A DNA stretch of 64,000 nt, from assembly GCF_024362695.1 (NCBI RefSeq), contig NW_026063247.1, forward strand, positions 310,001 to 374,000, written 5' to 3'. Both the position numbers and the translations under genes were made by a program. The DNA comes from Pectinophora gossypiella (taxonomy: Eukaryota > Arthropoda > Insecta > Lepidoptera > Gelechiidae). Positions 41,494-53,648 of this stretch are shown here, one piece after another. Position 1 is the first letter of the stretch; each line of letters begins with the position of its first letter. Under the pieces are notes generated by a model. It was not told the origin of the DNA. It saw only the letters and a list, made by a program, of their open reading frames with translations, and did not search any database.

Positions 41494-44064
41494 TACTCTT
41501 TCACGCCTAAACGGCTCAACTGATTTTCATGAAATTTGGTATGGTGATAGATGATAACCTAGAAATGGTCATAGGCTATAAATAATCACGCCATCGTTCT
41601 TAGGGGGTAGGCAGTTGTCAGATAACTAAATTGATTTAGTGATTTGTAGTCGTTTTTGTTGGGACTTTTGCTCTTTCACGTCTAAACGGCTGAACGGATT
41701 TTAATGAAATTTAGTAAGGTAATAGTTGGTTATCTACAAACGGTTGTACGATCAAATTGATCACGTCATCGTACTTAGGGGGTAGGAAGTAGGCAGAAAA
41801 CTGAATTGAGTTAGTGATTTTTTTATGGTTTTTGCTGGGAGTTTTGTCTATCATGCCTAAACGGCTCAACGGATTTTGATGAAATTTAGTTAGCTGATAG
41901 ATAGTAATCTAGAAAAGGATATGGCCTATTAATATTTATGCTATCGTACTTAAGGCGTAGGCAGTAGACAGAAAACTAGGTTAGTGATTTTTAATTGTTT
42001 GTTTTAAAAGTTTGCCTCATTCACGCCTTAACGTCTGAACGGAATTTTATAAGACTTGGTTAATTTAAAGATAGGATCTTAGGCACGGACACAGGCTACT
42101 TTTTATGGCGGGAAAATACCTCATTCCCGCGGAAATCTAGATTTCGTGATCGTGTCAAGAAGCGCATGACGCCATAGCTACTGGAATGATTTCGATGTTT
42201 TTTTTTAAACTGAGTGACCTCAAGTTAGTATTTGATCACTTTTCTAACTTAGAGGGTAGGTAGGCGCCATAATTTAGAGAATTTATGATAAAATTTTGAT
42301 GCAACTGTCTTTATTAAACAGTTATATCTCATTCCTACAGGAACCTACACATAGCTATAGCTAGCTATCTATTAACATTAAAACTCTTTCTAGAATCACA
42401 TTACGCCAATTAATTGATCTGATTTGTATAAGTTTTTTTATTCAACTGACTGTTACATTACATACAGATAAAATCTAATTACTTACACCACATAATTAAT
42501 ATAGTACTACATGACTAGCTACGCTTTAAACTTGAGGAGGTAATTCGATAGACATTTATACGAACTTTAAGCCCAGTAATCAATCATAGTAATAAGGTAA
42601 TACTCATTTTAGACAAAGAAACGGATAGGTAATCAGTTCGTCAACGAAATTATAACACCTACACTTAGTTTGTTTACTATTTAACGAGGGAAAATAATCC
42701 TTACTAATATTATAAATGCGAAAGTAACTCTGTCTGTCTGTCTGTCTGTTACGCTTTCCCGCTTAAACCTCTCAACCGATTTTGATTAAATTTGGCACAG
42801 ACAATCTTTAGACCCTGAGAAAGAAAATAGGATACCTTTTATTGCGAAAAGAAGGGACGAAGAGATTGAAATAGGGGTTGAAAGTTTGTATGGGATATTT
42901 TAATTTTAAAATATAAATCCATGAAACTTTATATTTAAGCACTTGATAAAAAATAATTAAACATTTGTTCTAGCGTTGCTGAAATTTCGACCAGTGAGGG
43001 GGTGAAATGAGGGTTGAAAGTTTGTATGGGAGTTCGTCATTTTTGGGGATAAAACCACGAAACTTTATATTTAGGAACTTGATAAGAAATAAAAAAACAA
43101 TTTGTTAAAGCGTTTTTGAAAATTCGATCTTTGAGGGGATGAAATAGGTGTTGAAATTTTTTATGAGGTTCGTCATTTTTCAAGATAAAAATATTAAATT
43201 TTGTGTTTAGGCACTAAATAACAAACAAAAAATCGTTTGTTCAAGCATTTTGAAATTTTTACCAGTATGGGGGTGAAATACGGGTTGAATGTTTGTATGG
43301 GTATTCGTCATTTTTGAAGATAAAACCATGAAACTTGGTACGTAGGTCTCTTAGGATGTGCAAAGTTTTTCAACAAACGGATTTTCCGAAATTCGAACGG
43401 AACGGAACGGATTCGGAACGGGAACTACGAAGCCAAACTTTTTGTATACAAAATATTAACCACTGAACCTAGGAACATGATATTTAGTAGTTTTGGGTGT
43501 ATCAAGTTAAAAAAATTTGGCTTTTGTAGATAAAGTTCCTTTTAACGAATACTCTGCATCGCCGCCACTGCCGTCGGTCGTCGTTCGTCGTCGCGCACAT
43601 TCGCCGAAGTGTGGCGGCAGTCAACGGCGCTGTCTTGTGGTGGGGGAGCGCACGTGGTGTATACGTGGCCTGCTCGCGAGTGTCGAGTCCAAACAATTTC
43701 TACATTTTAACAAATAATAACAAAATAGCAAACGTTGTGTACAAAAAAGTTTTAAATTAGGTCATTTTAAAATATTTTTGTACACAACGTGACGCTGACC
43801 TCTGTAAGTGTCTTGGACATAAGGGACCGATAAATATTCCTAGGTAATTTCTGCCACTCAATGGAATACATAGGTACTTTATAACGACTGTAAACAGATA
43901 TTTTTTATTTTTTTTAAATATACCTACTTACTCTCTTTTAATCACATGCTATACCGTTCCTTTTATATAATCCTTAATATTCAAATTAAAAGTACGCAGA
44001 CGAAGTCGCGGGTACCAGCTAGTATGATATAATTAGAACTGCGAATGAAGAGATATTAATTTAA
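41199..44064 (+). pseudogene. Two tiny ORFs of element Z, second one split by a Helitron
   Basis: ORF a, 41199-41354, 51 codons (MAADNNYSCVNANNTNNN...). ORF b starts at 41360 (MANNEGRV), is cut by the inner Helitron at 41426 and finishes at 44023-44064 (ending EEILI). Both match the copies at 5872-5613 apart from a 9-bp in-frame difference in ORF a. The DYYWISKYDII motif in b is the only family-like signal. Confidence 0.3.
41426..44022 (+). mobile_element. Inner family-A Helitron nested inside Z
   Basis: Starts TCCATACTAATATTATAAA, ends GGTACCAGCTAG, flanked by A and T. The element copy at 4606-6439 contains the unoccupied site (minus strand TTTCAAAA|TATGATATAA near 5655), which proves the boundaries. 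2,597 bp, colinear with 38692-40933 plus 44712-45071 of the outer Helitron with few substitutions and one GTCT unit difference. Confidence 0.92.
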
Positions 44065-46033
44065 AAAAAGAAAAATATAGACGATCCTACTGTCCGTAAA
44101 GTTTCTTTTTTTGACGTGACTTATTGTAGATTTGCCGCAGATGGCATTAACTACTTGAAACGGGATTCTATTAAAACGCATAAATGTTTTTGTCATAATT
44201 TAAATTATCATAATCCTTTTTTTTATAATTTTTACAAGGCATAACGGTAGGTTAGGGTGCGGCGGGGGTGGCCCTTGGGCCACCCCTACGCCGCCAGTAT
44301 GTTTATCTTACACACGAAAAGTATACTGAATGATGACCAATGGCATGAAATAGTGTCAAAAAATATGACGACGACTTCAAAGCGAGATGCAGTTACGGCG
44401 TATATGTCAACTACATCAACACTCCGTTAATCGAAAATGACTTTTTAATTTTTATTTGACTTTTAAACATTTTTGTACTTTGTACTAGAGTAATACATTA
44501 TTTCCTACCTTATTTCGCGTTTTTATTACAACACTTATCATGGACACCCTACATTAATGATATGGCCAAACGTGGATGGAAATATCATTAAACGCTAACG
44601 TTTAAACGATATGGTCAGTTGAAGTTGGCCATTTCATGAAATACGACCATTTCATGAAATGGTCGATCATTTCATGAAATGGTCAATTCTATGATCTGGC
44701 CACGACATATACGTGGCCTGCTCGCGAGTGTCGAGTCCAAACAATTTCTACATTTTAACAAATAATAACAAAATAGCAAACGTTGTGTACAAAAAAGTTT
44801 TAAATTAGGTCATTTTAAAATATTTTTGTACACAACGTGACGCTGACCCCTGTAAGTGTCTTGGACATAAGGGACCGATAAATATTCCTAGGTAATTTCT
44901 GCCACTCAATGGAATACATAGGTACTTTATAACGACTGTAAACAGATATTTTTTATTTTTTTTTAAATATACCTACTTACTCTCTTTTAATCACATGCTA
45001 TACCGTTCCTTTTATATAATCCTTAATATTCAAATTAAAAGTACGCAGACGAAGTCGCGGGTACCAGCTAGTAAGGCCATAATTCCATCATTCCAAGTTA
45101 CTCGTATGGGTATCATTAGAGATATCCCTGTCGATTGGTCCATGGAAGAGTTCTTAACCTCTGTAGAAAGCTCCAATTCTAACAGTAGACCTATCAAAGC
45201 GAGACGCTTAAACCGCAAGTCAACTTCTGAGGGCAAAACGGAGTGGATTCCAACCCAAACCGTAGTTGTCACTTTTCTGGGTCAAGTCCTTCCTGACAGA
45301 TTATTCTGCTGTTTTACGTCCTTACCAGTGGGTCTGTGTACTCTCCCTACTATTCAGTGCAACAATTGCTGCCGTTTCGGACATATCAAAGACAAATGCC
45401 GTTCATCACCTAGGTGTTATAAATGCTGCCAACCTCATTCTGGTGATACCTGTTCTATTCCAGATAATCATATTTCATGTCTTTTTTGTTCGGGCCCTCA
45501 CACTGCCACTCACCCCAGCTGCCCTGAGCACTCGCGTCAAAAATCTATAAAGCTGGTAATGTCGGAGGAAAACATTCCGTATTCTGAAGCATCCCTTCGC
45601 TTTCGCCCAGTCCGCCGAACTTTTGCTGACTCAGCACGCCCTCCTGGTCCTACTCATCGACCTTCTCCCTCTCTATCTTCACCGTCTTGTCCACCAATGA
45701 GCCCACTTACTCCTCTTCGTTATGGATCTGTATCTCCTCCATCCACCCCAATCACTTCTCACCGTAAAACAGTCCACACAAACCGGCGTTCTACTCCTTC
45801 CCTGGGTAAAGGGTACGACAAAGTTACTCATGCTGAGTTAATTAACACTCCAAAGTCTTCTCAGCAAAATGGTTGTGCTCTCATAAATACCGAACCTGAT
45901 TCTCAAAACTCATTATCACAAATCATTGATCTTTTGTTCTCTCTGGTTAATATTTTATCTAAACATAATATTGCAATACCGTACAATGTCTCCCAAAAAC
46001 TGAACCAGATCTCTCCTCATAATACTTCCACAA

Positions 46034-49000
46034 ATGGCGATAACACTTCTTCAATGGAATTGCAAGAGCATTCGTCATAAGAAGTCTGAAATTATAACCC
46101 TTATTAATAACCACACTCCTCTCTTTTTGGCCATCTCTGAGACATGGTTGAGACCGGGCGCTCGTTTTCGGGTACCTGGTTTCGCGTGTCTTCGCGATGA
46201 TCATGGCAGTGGTCGTGATGGTTGTGCCCTCCTTGTCAAACTCTCTGTTAATTACTCTTTAATTCCTCTTCCCCCACATTCTCCAAATTTCAATATAGTT
46301 GCTGCTCAATCTTTAAATATTACTTTTGTATCCATTTATATCCCTTACCCTAGTTCCGCTATCATCTCTGAAATAAATAACATCTTATTAACTCTCCCTC
46401 CTCCTCTAGTAGTGGTCGGTGATTTTAATTGCCATCATAGTATGTGGGGATCCGTTTATTGCGACTCCACATCCTCTTGCCTCTTAGACCTAATAGACAA
46501 CAATAATATTTGCCTGTTAAATGATGGTAGTCCAACAAGACGAACATCCCCTATGCAAAACCCTAGCTGTATTGATCTTTCCTTTTCTTCTCCTAATCTA
46601 GCATCCCAAAGCTCCTGGAGGGTTCTGCCTTTTAGCCATGGTAGCGATCACCTCCCTATAATAATTTCCTTTTCCCTAGGTGTCTCCATCTCCCCTTCCT
46701 CTTCCCCTCCTCTCCTTAAATATCAACTATCTAAGGCCAAATGTGAAAGAACGAGTGAATTCAGACTATTTGTTACCAGTCAAACTGACTTACTCCCTCC
46801 CACTACAACAGAAAATGTTTTAGATATTTACAATGATTTCATTTCAGCCCTTATCACATCTGCCAACCACTTCATCCCTACTAAAAAATCCCCTAAAGAT
46901 ATCATCCCTTCTCCCCCCTGGTGGGATTCCGAATGTACTGAGCTGGTTCGCAGACGTGATGAGGAAGAGGAAAGTTTTGTTAATAACCCCTCATTGGATA
47001 GTTTTATAACTTTTCAAAAAGTTAATGCCAGAACGAAGAGAGAACTTTCTAAAAAGAAATATGATGGATGGTCCTCTTTTTGTGAAAGCCTTTCCCCCCG
47101 CTCTCCCCCTTCTCTGCTTTGGAAAAACATTAATAGATTTCGTGGATCATATACTGACAATAATCCTTCTTCCAATGACCCCTCTGTTTGGCTTAATGAT
47201 TTTTTAGATAGATTGGCTCCACCTTTTGTCCCCTCTGAAAATTGCTTCCCCTCCTCCTCCCCTCCCTCTCCATCTTATGATCCTATGGATGATCCCTTTT
47301 CATTAAACGAACTCGCTGCTGTATTAGATAATCTCCAGGATTCAACCCCCGGAAGCGATGGAATACCCTATTCATTTTTAAAACATTTATCAGATTCCTC
47401 AAAAATGTCTCTCCTCTCTATATTTAATACAATATTCCTTACAGGCCTTGTGCCTGACTCCTGGAGACATCAGATTGTCATCCCTATCCTTAAACCCCGT
47501 AAAGACCCTAATGATCCCTTATCATATAGGCCTATTGCGCTATCCTCTGTTCTGGCCAAAACCATGGAACACCTGATTAAAAACAGGCTTGAGTGGATCC
47601 TTGAGAATAGGAATATCTTGTCTGATACCCAATTTGGTTTTAGAAAGGGCATGGGTACTATGGATAGCTTGAGCATATTTTCATCTGAAATTCGCCTTGC
47701 CCTTTCTAGGGGCCATCATTTTGTGGCTGTCTTTCTTGATATTTCATCCGCCTATGATAATGTCCATCTCCCGATACTCAGGCAGAAAATGCTACAGCTG
47801 AGTCTTCCCGTGAGGATGGTTAATGTAATATGCAATCTTTTCATGGTCCGCTCTATTTCTGTTCGTGTTCAGGGTTCCCTTCTCTCATCTAGAACAGTCT
47901 GGAAAGGATTACCACAGGGCTCAGTTTTGAGTCCTTTACTTTATAGCCTGTATACTTATGACCTCGATACTTCTTGTTCTCCTGAATGTAATATCTTGCA
48001 ATACGCTGATGATATTGCCTTATATTTTTCTTCTGAATCCATCTCTGAATGCTCCATCCGGCTAAACTCTGCCCTTCAATACCTCTATGTTTGGCTCTCC
48101 GATCATGGCTTGTCACTATCTGCCTCTAAGTCTTCAGCGGTGGTGTTCACTAGAAAAAGAGAGATACCTGATATTCATATTGAGTTAGATGATGGCCCTA
48201 TAGCAGTACATAATAAAGTTAAGTTTTTGGGAGTTTATTTTGATGCCCGTCTCTCTGGTACAGCTCACTTAAATTATAATAAAGGACAAATGTGAAAAAG
48301 GCGTAAACATCTTAAGGGCCCTTTCTGGTGTATGGTGGGGAGCGCACCCCTATACACAAAAACTCTTATATAATGCCATTATTAGGAGCCATTTAGATTA
48401 TGGCTCATTTTTATTAGAGCCATGTAATAAGACAGCATTAGCGTGCTGGGACAAAATACAAAGCAAATCGCTACGTATTATTTGTGGAGCCATGAAGTCC
48501 TCTCCCGTTAAGGCTCTCCAAATTGAATGTCTTGATCCTCCATTATCTCTCCGAAGACAATATTTATGTGACAGGTTTTTCTATAAAATTGCCCAAAATT
48601 CTTCCCATCCTCTGCTATCTTCTCTATGTCAACTATCTAATTTTATTCCTTCATCTAGCTACTGGTCTCATAAAGTCCCTACATGCTTATATAAGAGTTA
48701 TCAAAAATTCATTAATGGCCCACAAATGTTTCAATATTCTGGTAATCCCATGTTTGATATCCCTTTCCCAGCGCTTGTTTTTAAACCTAATATCATCACC
48801 AATTTTGGTATTAACAAAGGTGATCCAGCAGCTAACAATCTATTTAATAAAATCATGAATGAAAAATTTACCGGTTGGCTGACTATGTTTACGGATGCCT
48901 CAAAAACTTCTGAGGATGATGCTGTTGGTTCTGCGGTTTGGGTCCCTCGTATGAACATTATGCTGAGCTTCAAATGCCCTTCAAAAATATCAGTGTTTTC

Positions 49001-49745
49001 CGGCGAGGCAATTGCCATTTTTGAAGCTGTCTCTCTTGTTTTTTCCCATAGACTCAATAAAACTATTATCTTCACCGATTCAAGAAGTTGCCTCGAGGAT
49101 ATCCTGAAGTTCCCTCTCCGTTCCAAAGATGTTCACCCCATTAACCTCAAAATCAGAGAGATTCTTTTCAATTGCCATTCAGTTGGAATCGAAACTGTTC
49201 TTGCCTGGATTCCTAGTCACTCTGGTATCGCGGGTAACGAACAAGCGGACTTATGTGCTAAATGGGCTATTCGTAGCGGTACCGAAACATATTCCAATTG
49301 TTTTAGCCAAGACTTACGATCAACCGCCAACTTCGATTTAAAAGAACAATGGTCTGAGGATTGGAATAGATATCGAAGCGAAAAAGCTAAATTTTATGGT
49401 GGTTTACAGCCTTTTGTTCCAATAAAACCTTGGTTCTTTATATTCCGAAAATCTGCAAAATTTTCAACTTCCACTATAATCCGCTTGCGACTCGGCCATA
49501 ATTGTAGTCCCCATTTTCTAGCCAAGATTAGGGTCCGGGACCATTCCCTATGTGAATGCGGTCTCCATGAGGGCACCATTGATCACATATTTTTCAACTG
49601 TAGTAATTTCCCAATATCTCTTTATGACATTCTACCTTCTTCCCTTCCTCGCCCTATTAATATGGCTAATTTATTAACCCACCTTCACCCCCCTATAATA
49701 TTTATTCTTTTTAAGTATATAGAAATGTACAAAATTAGACTATAA
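46034..49745 (+). pseudogene. I-clade LINE ORF2: endonuclease, RT, RNase H; one frameshift
   Basis: ATG at 46034. Endonuclease: LLQWNCKSI, ISETWL (catalytic Glu), VGDFNCHH, SCIDLSF and GSDHLPI. RT: GSDGIPYSFL, YRPIALSSVLAK, FGFRKGMGT, FLDISSAYDNV, LPQGSVLSPLLY, YADDIALY. One extra base in a GGAC context near 48286 ends the first frame at 48295; the rest is open to 49745. RNase H: FTDASKT, SGEAIAIFEA, FTDSRSC and SHSGIAGNEQAD, then a CECGLHEGTIDHIFFNC knuckle. Total about 1,237 codons. Only this single indel separates it from an intact ORF2. Confidence 0.9.
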
Positions 49746-51297
49746 TTATTTATATGTGCACGTCCTTTACTGTTAGTTTTTTTTTATTTATGTATGTTTA
49801 TAATAACAACTAACAAATTTTCCTTTTTTTTTCTTTTTTAGACTTTGTTACTACAACAACACCGATCATTTGACTCACTCCGGATCCACGTGTATTCTCC
49901 AACCTCGACACTGGCAGAATTGTCAAAGATGACAGAAGCCATACTTCAAAAATTTAATTGAATTGGAAAGTGGGGACGTCGCGAGAGCGCCGGAGACTCC
50001 ACTGCCGTAACTATAATGTGGGCAAATTAAAAGCCACGATTTATCGGCGACATCAAGAGCCGATGTCTCAATTTAAATAAACAACTTAACCGAGTTGGTG
50101 AGTCCTCGCAATTCTTCGTGCATATTTTTGCACCAACTTTGTGATAACCTCGAGGTCCTTGTTTTCAGCAACATCACTGAAATCCCATCGCCGAAGGTCC
50201 AGTGGGTGGGTTTAGGTTTCATCCGAGCGATGCCCAACTATCCCGGATGAACCTGTAAGTTATTTTCTTTGTTTTACACTCGTGAGTTGCCTTGCCACGC
50301 TGTCAGCTAAACCACATGCTAATCATTGCCTTTCCTTGTTGCAGATGTGGTTTTTAAAGTATTTTGAGTTTTTAATGTTTTTAACGTTTTGCAAGTTTTA
50401 ACGTCTAACGTTTTGCTAGTTTAATGTAAGAAGAAGTTTATGATTGGATCAGATGATTTCAACAATGTTTTGTGAATGAAGATCCCTACTGTTTTCTTCT
50501 GCGTTTTGTCAAGTTATTTCAAGCTTCATTACGGCGGAGCTTGCCTTGGTTGTTTGCACGTCGAAGCTTTTCTTTGTGCTGCGCCTCTCCTTTTGTCAAC
50601 ACTCCGGATAAGGCCCGGTGAAGGCATGCGAGGTTGACCGGTGGACGTGTAGCCCGCCAGCTGCGTACACAGCTGGCCCGCTGCGCCGCCATCGTCCAGC
50701 ACGCCCTGGCCTGAGCCGGCCTCAACGCATCACCTGTACGGTATTCCGGAACGCCTCAGGTAGGCCTGATAGTCGGAGGTCCTCGAGTAAGTGAGGTGCC
50801 TACAGGTGTACGGACAGTGTTTTTAAACATAGTGATATCTCATGGTTGTTACGGAGTGACAATTAACCTGACGGACCAAAGCGCGACCTGTATCCCTCCA
50901 TAGGGTTTTTACCTACCTATGGTTAAATTAAATTTTGTATATTTAAAATTATACATTGTACAAATTCAAAGGGAGTTTTCTTTGTCTCATGCTCACCGGT
51001 CTATAACATCTAGCTGTGCCCTTCAGGTAAACACCACTTTATAAATTTCTGAAACATATCTGTATTTTCATAACACCCTTTCATTTCACCTACCTTTCTT
51101 AAAAGGTAAGCAAAAAATTAGTGTTTCACTGCCCTCGCTTGCTAGCGGTTTGGGCTGGGCCCCCTTCGGTCCTGTCCTCAGCAAGGCCGCATAGCCAATA
51201 AATGGCAATAATGGCTTTTAATAATTTAATTTAAATAGAATTGTTTAATTTGATACTAACTTACTTTTAAGGTTTTCTACTAACACATGTATGGATG
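49746..51297. other. LINE 3' UTR and unassigned repeat-like sequence, no gene
   Basis: The first 350 bp probably belong to the I-clade 3' UTR. The rest includes a GC-rich block (50600-50760) with a GCCAGCTG...CAGCTGGC inverted repeat and a segment at 51130-51230 with CCAATAAATGG. I recognise no protein, RNA gene or complete mobile element. Confidence 0.5.
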
Positions 51298-51539
51298 TGT
51301 ACGGTTTACGTACGTACAAGTTATTCTAGCTGAGCTTGCGCCCTACTTTTGCGCATCGCACACGTTTTCTAGAGTTGACGTAAATACGCCGTCGCGGTCG
51401 GTCACGATTAGCATCCATCCAAAACCAACTAATTGTAACTTTACTTTCGAATAAAACAACTTAACGTGATCCTTGCCCAAGTGTTTATATTTCAACTTAT
51501 CTAACTAACTTAACTTACTACGACGTCCAAGGCCATACA
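51298..51539 (+). repeat. Candidate LTR (242 bp) followed by primer-binding-like site
   Basis: Starts TGTACGG, contains AATAAAACAAC, ends CCATACA, and is followed directly by TTTTGGTCCTTCGAGC, which resembles the primer-binding region of BEL/Pao-type elements as I remember it. A non-coding leader follows to about 51805 where a LINE tail cuts in. No second LTR is present. Confidence 0.35.
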
Positions 51540-51805
51540 TTTTGGTCCTTCGAGCAACGGAAATCAGTGCTTCGGGTTTTTTCGTGACGTTAGCGAATCG
51601 GTGCTTTCGGCCTCCCACCAGCGGGACTCACCGACAGCATAGAGACGGCGCATATAACGTCATAGGAGAGCAGGAACATTGAGACAACAAGATTAGTGAA
51701 ACTTCGCGATCTTGTAGAACTAGTAAACCTACGGAGAAAAGTGAAATAGGATTTCATATAATTTATAACTACAACTAGGTAGGTTAGACTAAAAAACCTA
51801 TCTTA
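51540..51805 (+). other. Possible retrotransposon leader, no ORF
   Basis: Sequence between the candidate primer-binding site and the poly-T that marks a minus-strand LINE end. It reads like an untranslated leader; no coding potential seen. Confidence 0.3.
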
Positions 51806-52030
51806 TTTTTTTTTTTTTTTATTTATTTGATAAACTGAGTAGGTATACAGTTTTGACGCATAGCATCGCTAAACCAGGAATGGTTTGTCTCGATGCTAGG
51901 TTTCCTGTCATCAATCAATTAACAAAAACATTATATACATCAAGAACAATTAAAGTACAGAACATAATAAAATAAAAATAATGTTGTGGGTAGTAGGATA
52001 TTGCACATATTGTACATTGTAGGATATTAA
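51806..52030 (-). mobile_element. LINE 3' end fragment with poly(A), minus strand
   Basis: A poly-T run at about 51807-51822 followed by ATTTATTTGATAAACTG is the complement of a LINE 3' UTR ending AAATAAATAAAAAA. No coding sequence is left. Confidence 0.55.
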
Positions 52031-52595
52031 ACAGGTTAAGGTGACGCTTTTTAAAGCGTACTGCCAGTCCTTCTACACGTGCAGTCTGTGGACTGAATAT
52101 ACGCGGAGTTCATACAGCGCCTTGAGAGTTCAATACAATAACGCGTTCAGGGTGCTGTTTGGACTGCCGCGTTTTTGCAGTGCGTCAAAAATGTTTGCCG
52201 ATCACAATACAGATTGTTTCTTTGCAATTATTAGGAAGAGGTGTGCATCGCTATTGAGGCGCTTACGTTCCAGCTCAAACGGCATTCTGAGCGTGTTGAC
52301 TGATAGGTGGGACTCCCCACTGCTGGGCCACTGGATGCGCTTACATACTGAAGTGGACTTGCAGATACCGGTGACCAGGCGGTGGGAACCTGCTTATTAG
52401 TAATGTGTTGTGTTAATGTGTACGTTTTCTTGTTGTTTATAATTGTCGAGCCGTGTCGTGTGTAAATGTTATTTTATTTTTATCGTTCTATTACTAACAC
52501 TAGATTAAGTTGTTTATTGCTTGTTACTAACCACTATGGAACATGTCCGAAATAAACTCTTTTTATTTTATTTTTATTTATTTATTTATTATTGC
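52031..52595 (+). pseudogene. LINE RT C-terminal remnant with AT-rich pentanucleotide tail
   Basis: The open stretch to 52400 (120 codons) contains FKAYCQSFYTCSLW, LRVQYNNAFRVLFGLPR and CFFAIIRKRCASLLRR, the C-terminal RT region seen in several arthropod LINEs. The remainder is 3' UTR ending AATAAACTCTTTTT then (ATTTT/ATTT)n. 5'-truncated and dead. The AT-rich tail coincides with the A-rich 3' end of the minus-strand CR1-like LINE that starts here. Confidence 0.65.
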
Positions 52596-53224
52596 AGCTC
52601 ACCCGGTAGACACGGCAGTACATCGCTCTTACCTATGTGTGTACCGTATATCCCTCCCGATACTCCAAACAATACACCAGTCGTACATGTATTTAAAGAG
52701 AACAGAACCAGTTCCAGTCCATGTACAGGCTGCTCCTTTTTCTTGATTAGACTGTAATCGTAACATGCAAGTGATTACTGTAATTTTATTTAAGATATTA
52801 TTGACCTACTAGTTTTTTAAACAATTCATCCTTCAGTGTTTTTGAGATATTTGTGGGCGTGATTTTATTTTTTACTAGCTTTTGCCCGCGACTTCGTCCG
52901 CGTGGCGTGTTATATAAGAGAGAGATCTTCGTGTGTGTGGGAGTGCATATCAAATTTCAAGCATCTAACTTATGCAGTTTAGATTTTTTCATACATTTTT
53001 TTTCCCAATAACTCCCATTTTTCAAAATACAGCCAAAAATAAACTTTATATTTACTAAGGTATGCATGCATGCTAGATTGAATCAATTGATTGAATTGTT
53101 TTTTTTTTAATTGATTGTTCATTGAGTTTTAATTTTAATACACACTTCCTCTCTTCCCTTCAACGTTGCTGTGCCCTACAGGGTCCATGTTTTAGTTCCT
53201 ATGCCTATGTAACACCCCATTGTA

Positions 53225-53338
53225 CTACAATACAATACAATACAATACAATACAATACAATACAAATACACTTTATTGCACCAAACTAAAAATAAATAAT
53301 TACAAAAAGTCTCTTAATTAAGTACATGGCAAATGGTG
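53225..53338 (-). mobile_element. LINE 3' tail with (TTGTA)n, 8-9 bp target duplication
   Basis: Absent from other family-B Helitrons. On the minus strand: short unique sequence, GCAATAAAGTGTATT, then (TTGTA)n. TGTACTAC(A) occurs on both sides. Confidence 0.7.
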
Positions 53339-53648
53339 TACTACATGGAATGCAATAAATAATTTAATTGAATTGAATTGAAAACATCTATCTTACGCGG
53401 TTTCGATTTTTTCATACAAATGTTTTTTTCCCGCTAACTCCCGTTTCCGTGGGAATTTTGCAATATCCTGTTGCAACTAAGGTTTAAGTTAACTAAAGTA
53501 CCTGCATGCCAAATTTCAAGCGTCTAACTTAAGCGGTTTAGATTTTTCATACAAAAGGATTTTCCCGCTAATTTCCGTTCCCGTGGGAATTCCGGGAATT
53601 CCTTTCTTAGTGCACCTCTACGGTACCTAAGCTATGTCCCTTCCAAAG

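Larger units (their letters stand above)
40934..44707. mobile_element. Element Z: palindrome-rich TIR transposon, 4-bp TATA duplication
   Basis: Present in the outer Helitron but absent from the inner one, which gives the empty site GTGGTGTATACGTGG. Z is bounded by TATA at 40930-40933 and 44708-44711. Its ends read TATCGTGGCCATATCATAGA at the left and, reversed, TGTCGTGGCCAGATCATAGA at the right, followed by strings of CATTTCATGAAATG palindromes on both sides. Without the inner Helitron it is 1,177 bp. A 4-bp duplication and TGTNR-like ends recall Ginger-type transposons; this is inference. It contains two tiny ORFs and an M-related segment with a GC-rich hairpin. Confidence 0.65.
38692..45071 (+). 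mobile_element. Large non-autonomous Helitron, family A, containing Z and an inner Helitron
   Basis: Starts TCCATACTAATATTATAAA and ends CGCAGACGAAGTCGCGGGTACCAGCTAG-style (last 12: GGTACCAGCTAG). Flanks are A (38691) and T (45072); excision restores LINE ORF1. The host Helitron consists of 38692-40933 plus 44708-45071; element Z (40934-44707) is inserted in it. A second 5'-like end (TCCTTACTAATATTATAAA) occurs internally at 39968. No Rep/helicase gene. The inner copy at 41426-44022 matches almost base for base and lacks Z. Confidence 0.88.
38210..46080 (+). pseudogene. I-clade LINE ORF1, interrupted by a Helitron
   Basis: Exact pieces 38210-38691 and 45072-46080; removing the Helitron restores one frame of about 496 codons from the ATG at 38210. 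The N-terminal half is unremarkable (PFIVHVSREEKD, GRNRVVVEFENA). After the junction come three knuckles: CNNCCRFGHIKDKC, CYKCCQPHSGDTC and CLFCSGPHTATHPSC, then a Ser/Pro-rich tail. It would be a nucleic-acid-binding ORF1 protein of the I type. The stop overlaps the ORF2 start by 47 bp. The interruption makes it non-functional as it stands. Confidence 0.85.
38094..50090 (+). mobile_element. I-clade LINE, nearly complete, split by a 6.4-kb Helitron
   Basis: Order: short leader, ORF1 with three knuckles, ORF2 with endonuclease, RT and RNase H (the combination marking the I superfamily), then a 3' UTR. Without the Helitron it is about 5.5 kb. The right end is not certain: AATAAACAACTTAA near 50078-50090 is one candidate and no clear tail or target duplication is seen. 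Confidence 0.75.

Noticed and set aside
50519..50725. Minus-strand 68-codon ORF in a GC-rich block
   Set aside because: No motif, no homologous copy in the window, and arginine/alanine-rich as expected from GC-rich chance frames.
52521..52757. Short plus-strand ORF after an intron-like ATTGCAG, a possible host exon
   Set aside because: It lies in the 3' UTR of the minus-strand CR1-like LINE and has no recognisable domain.
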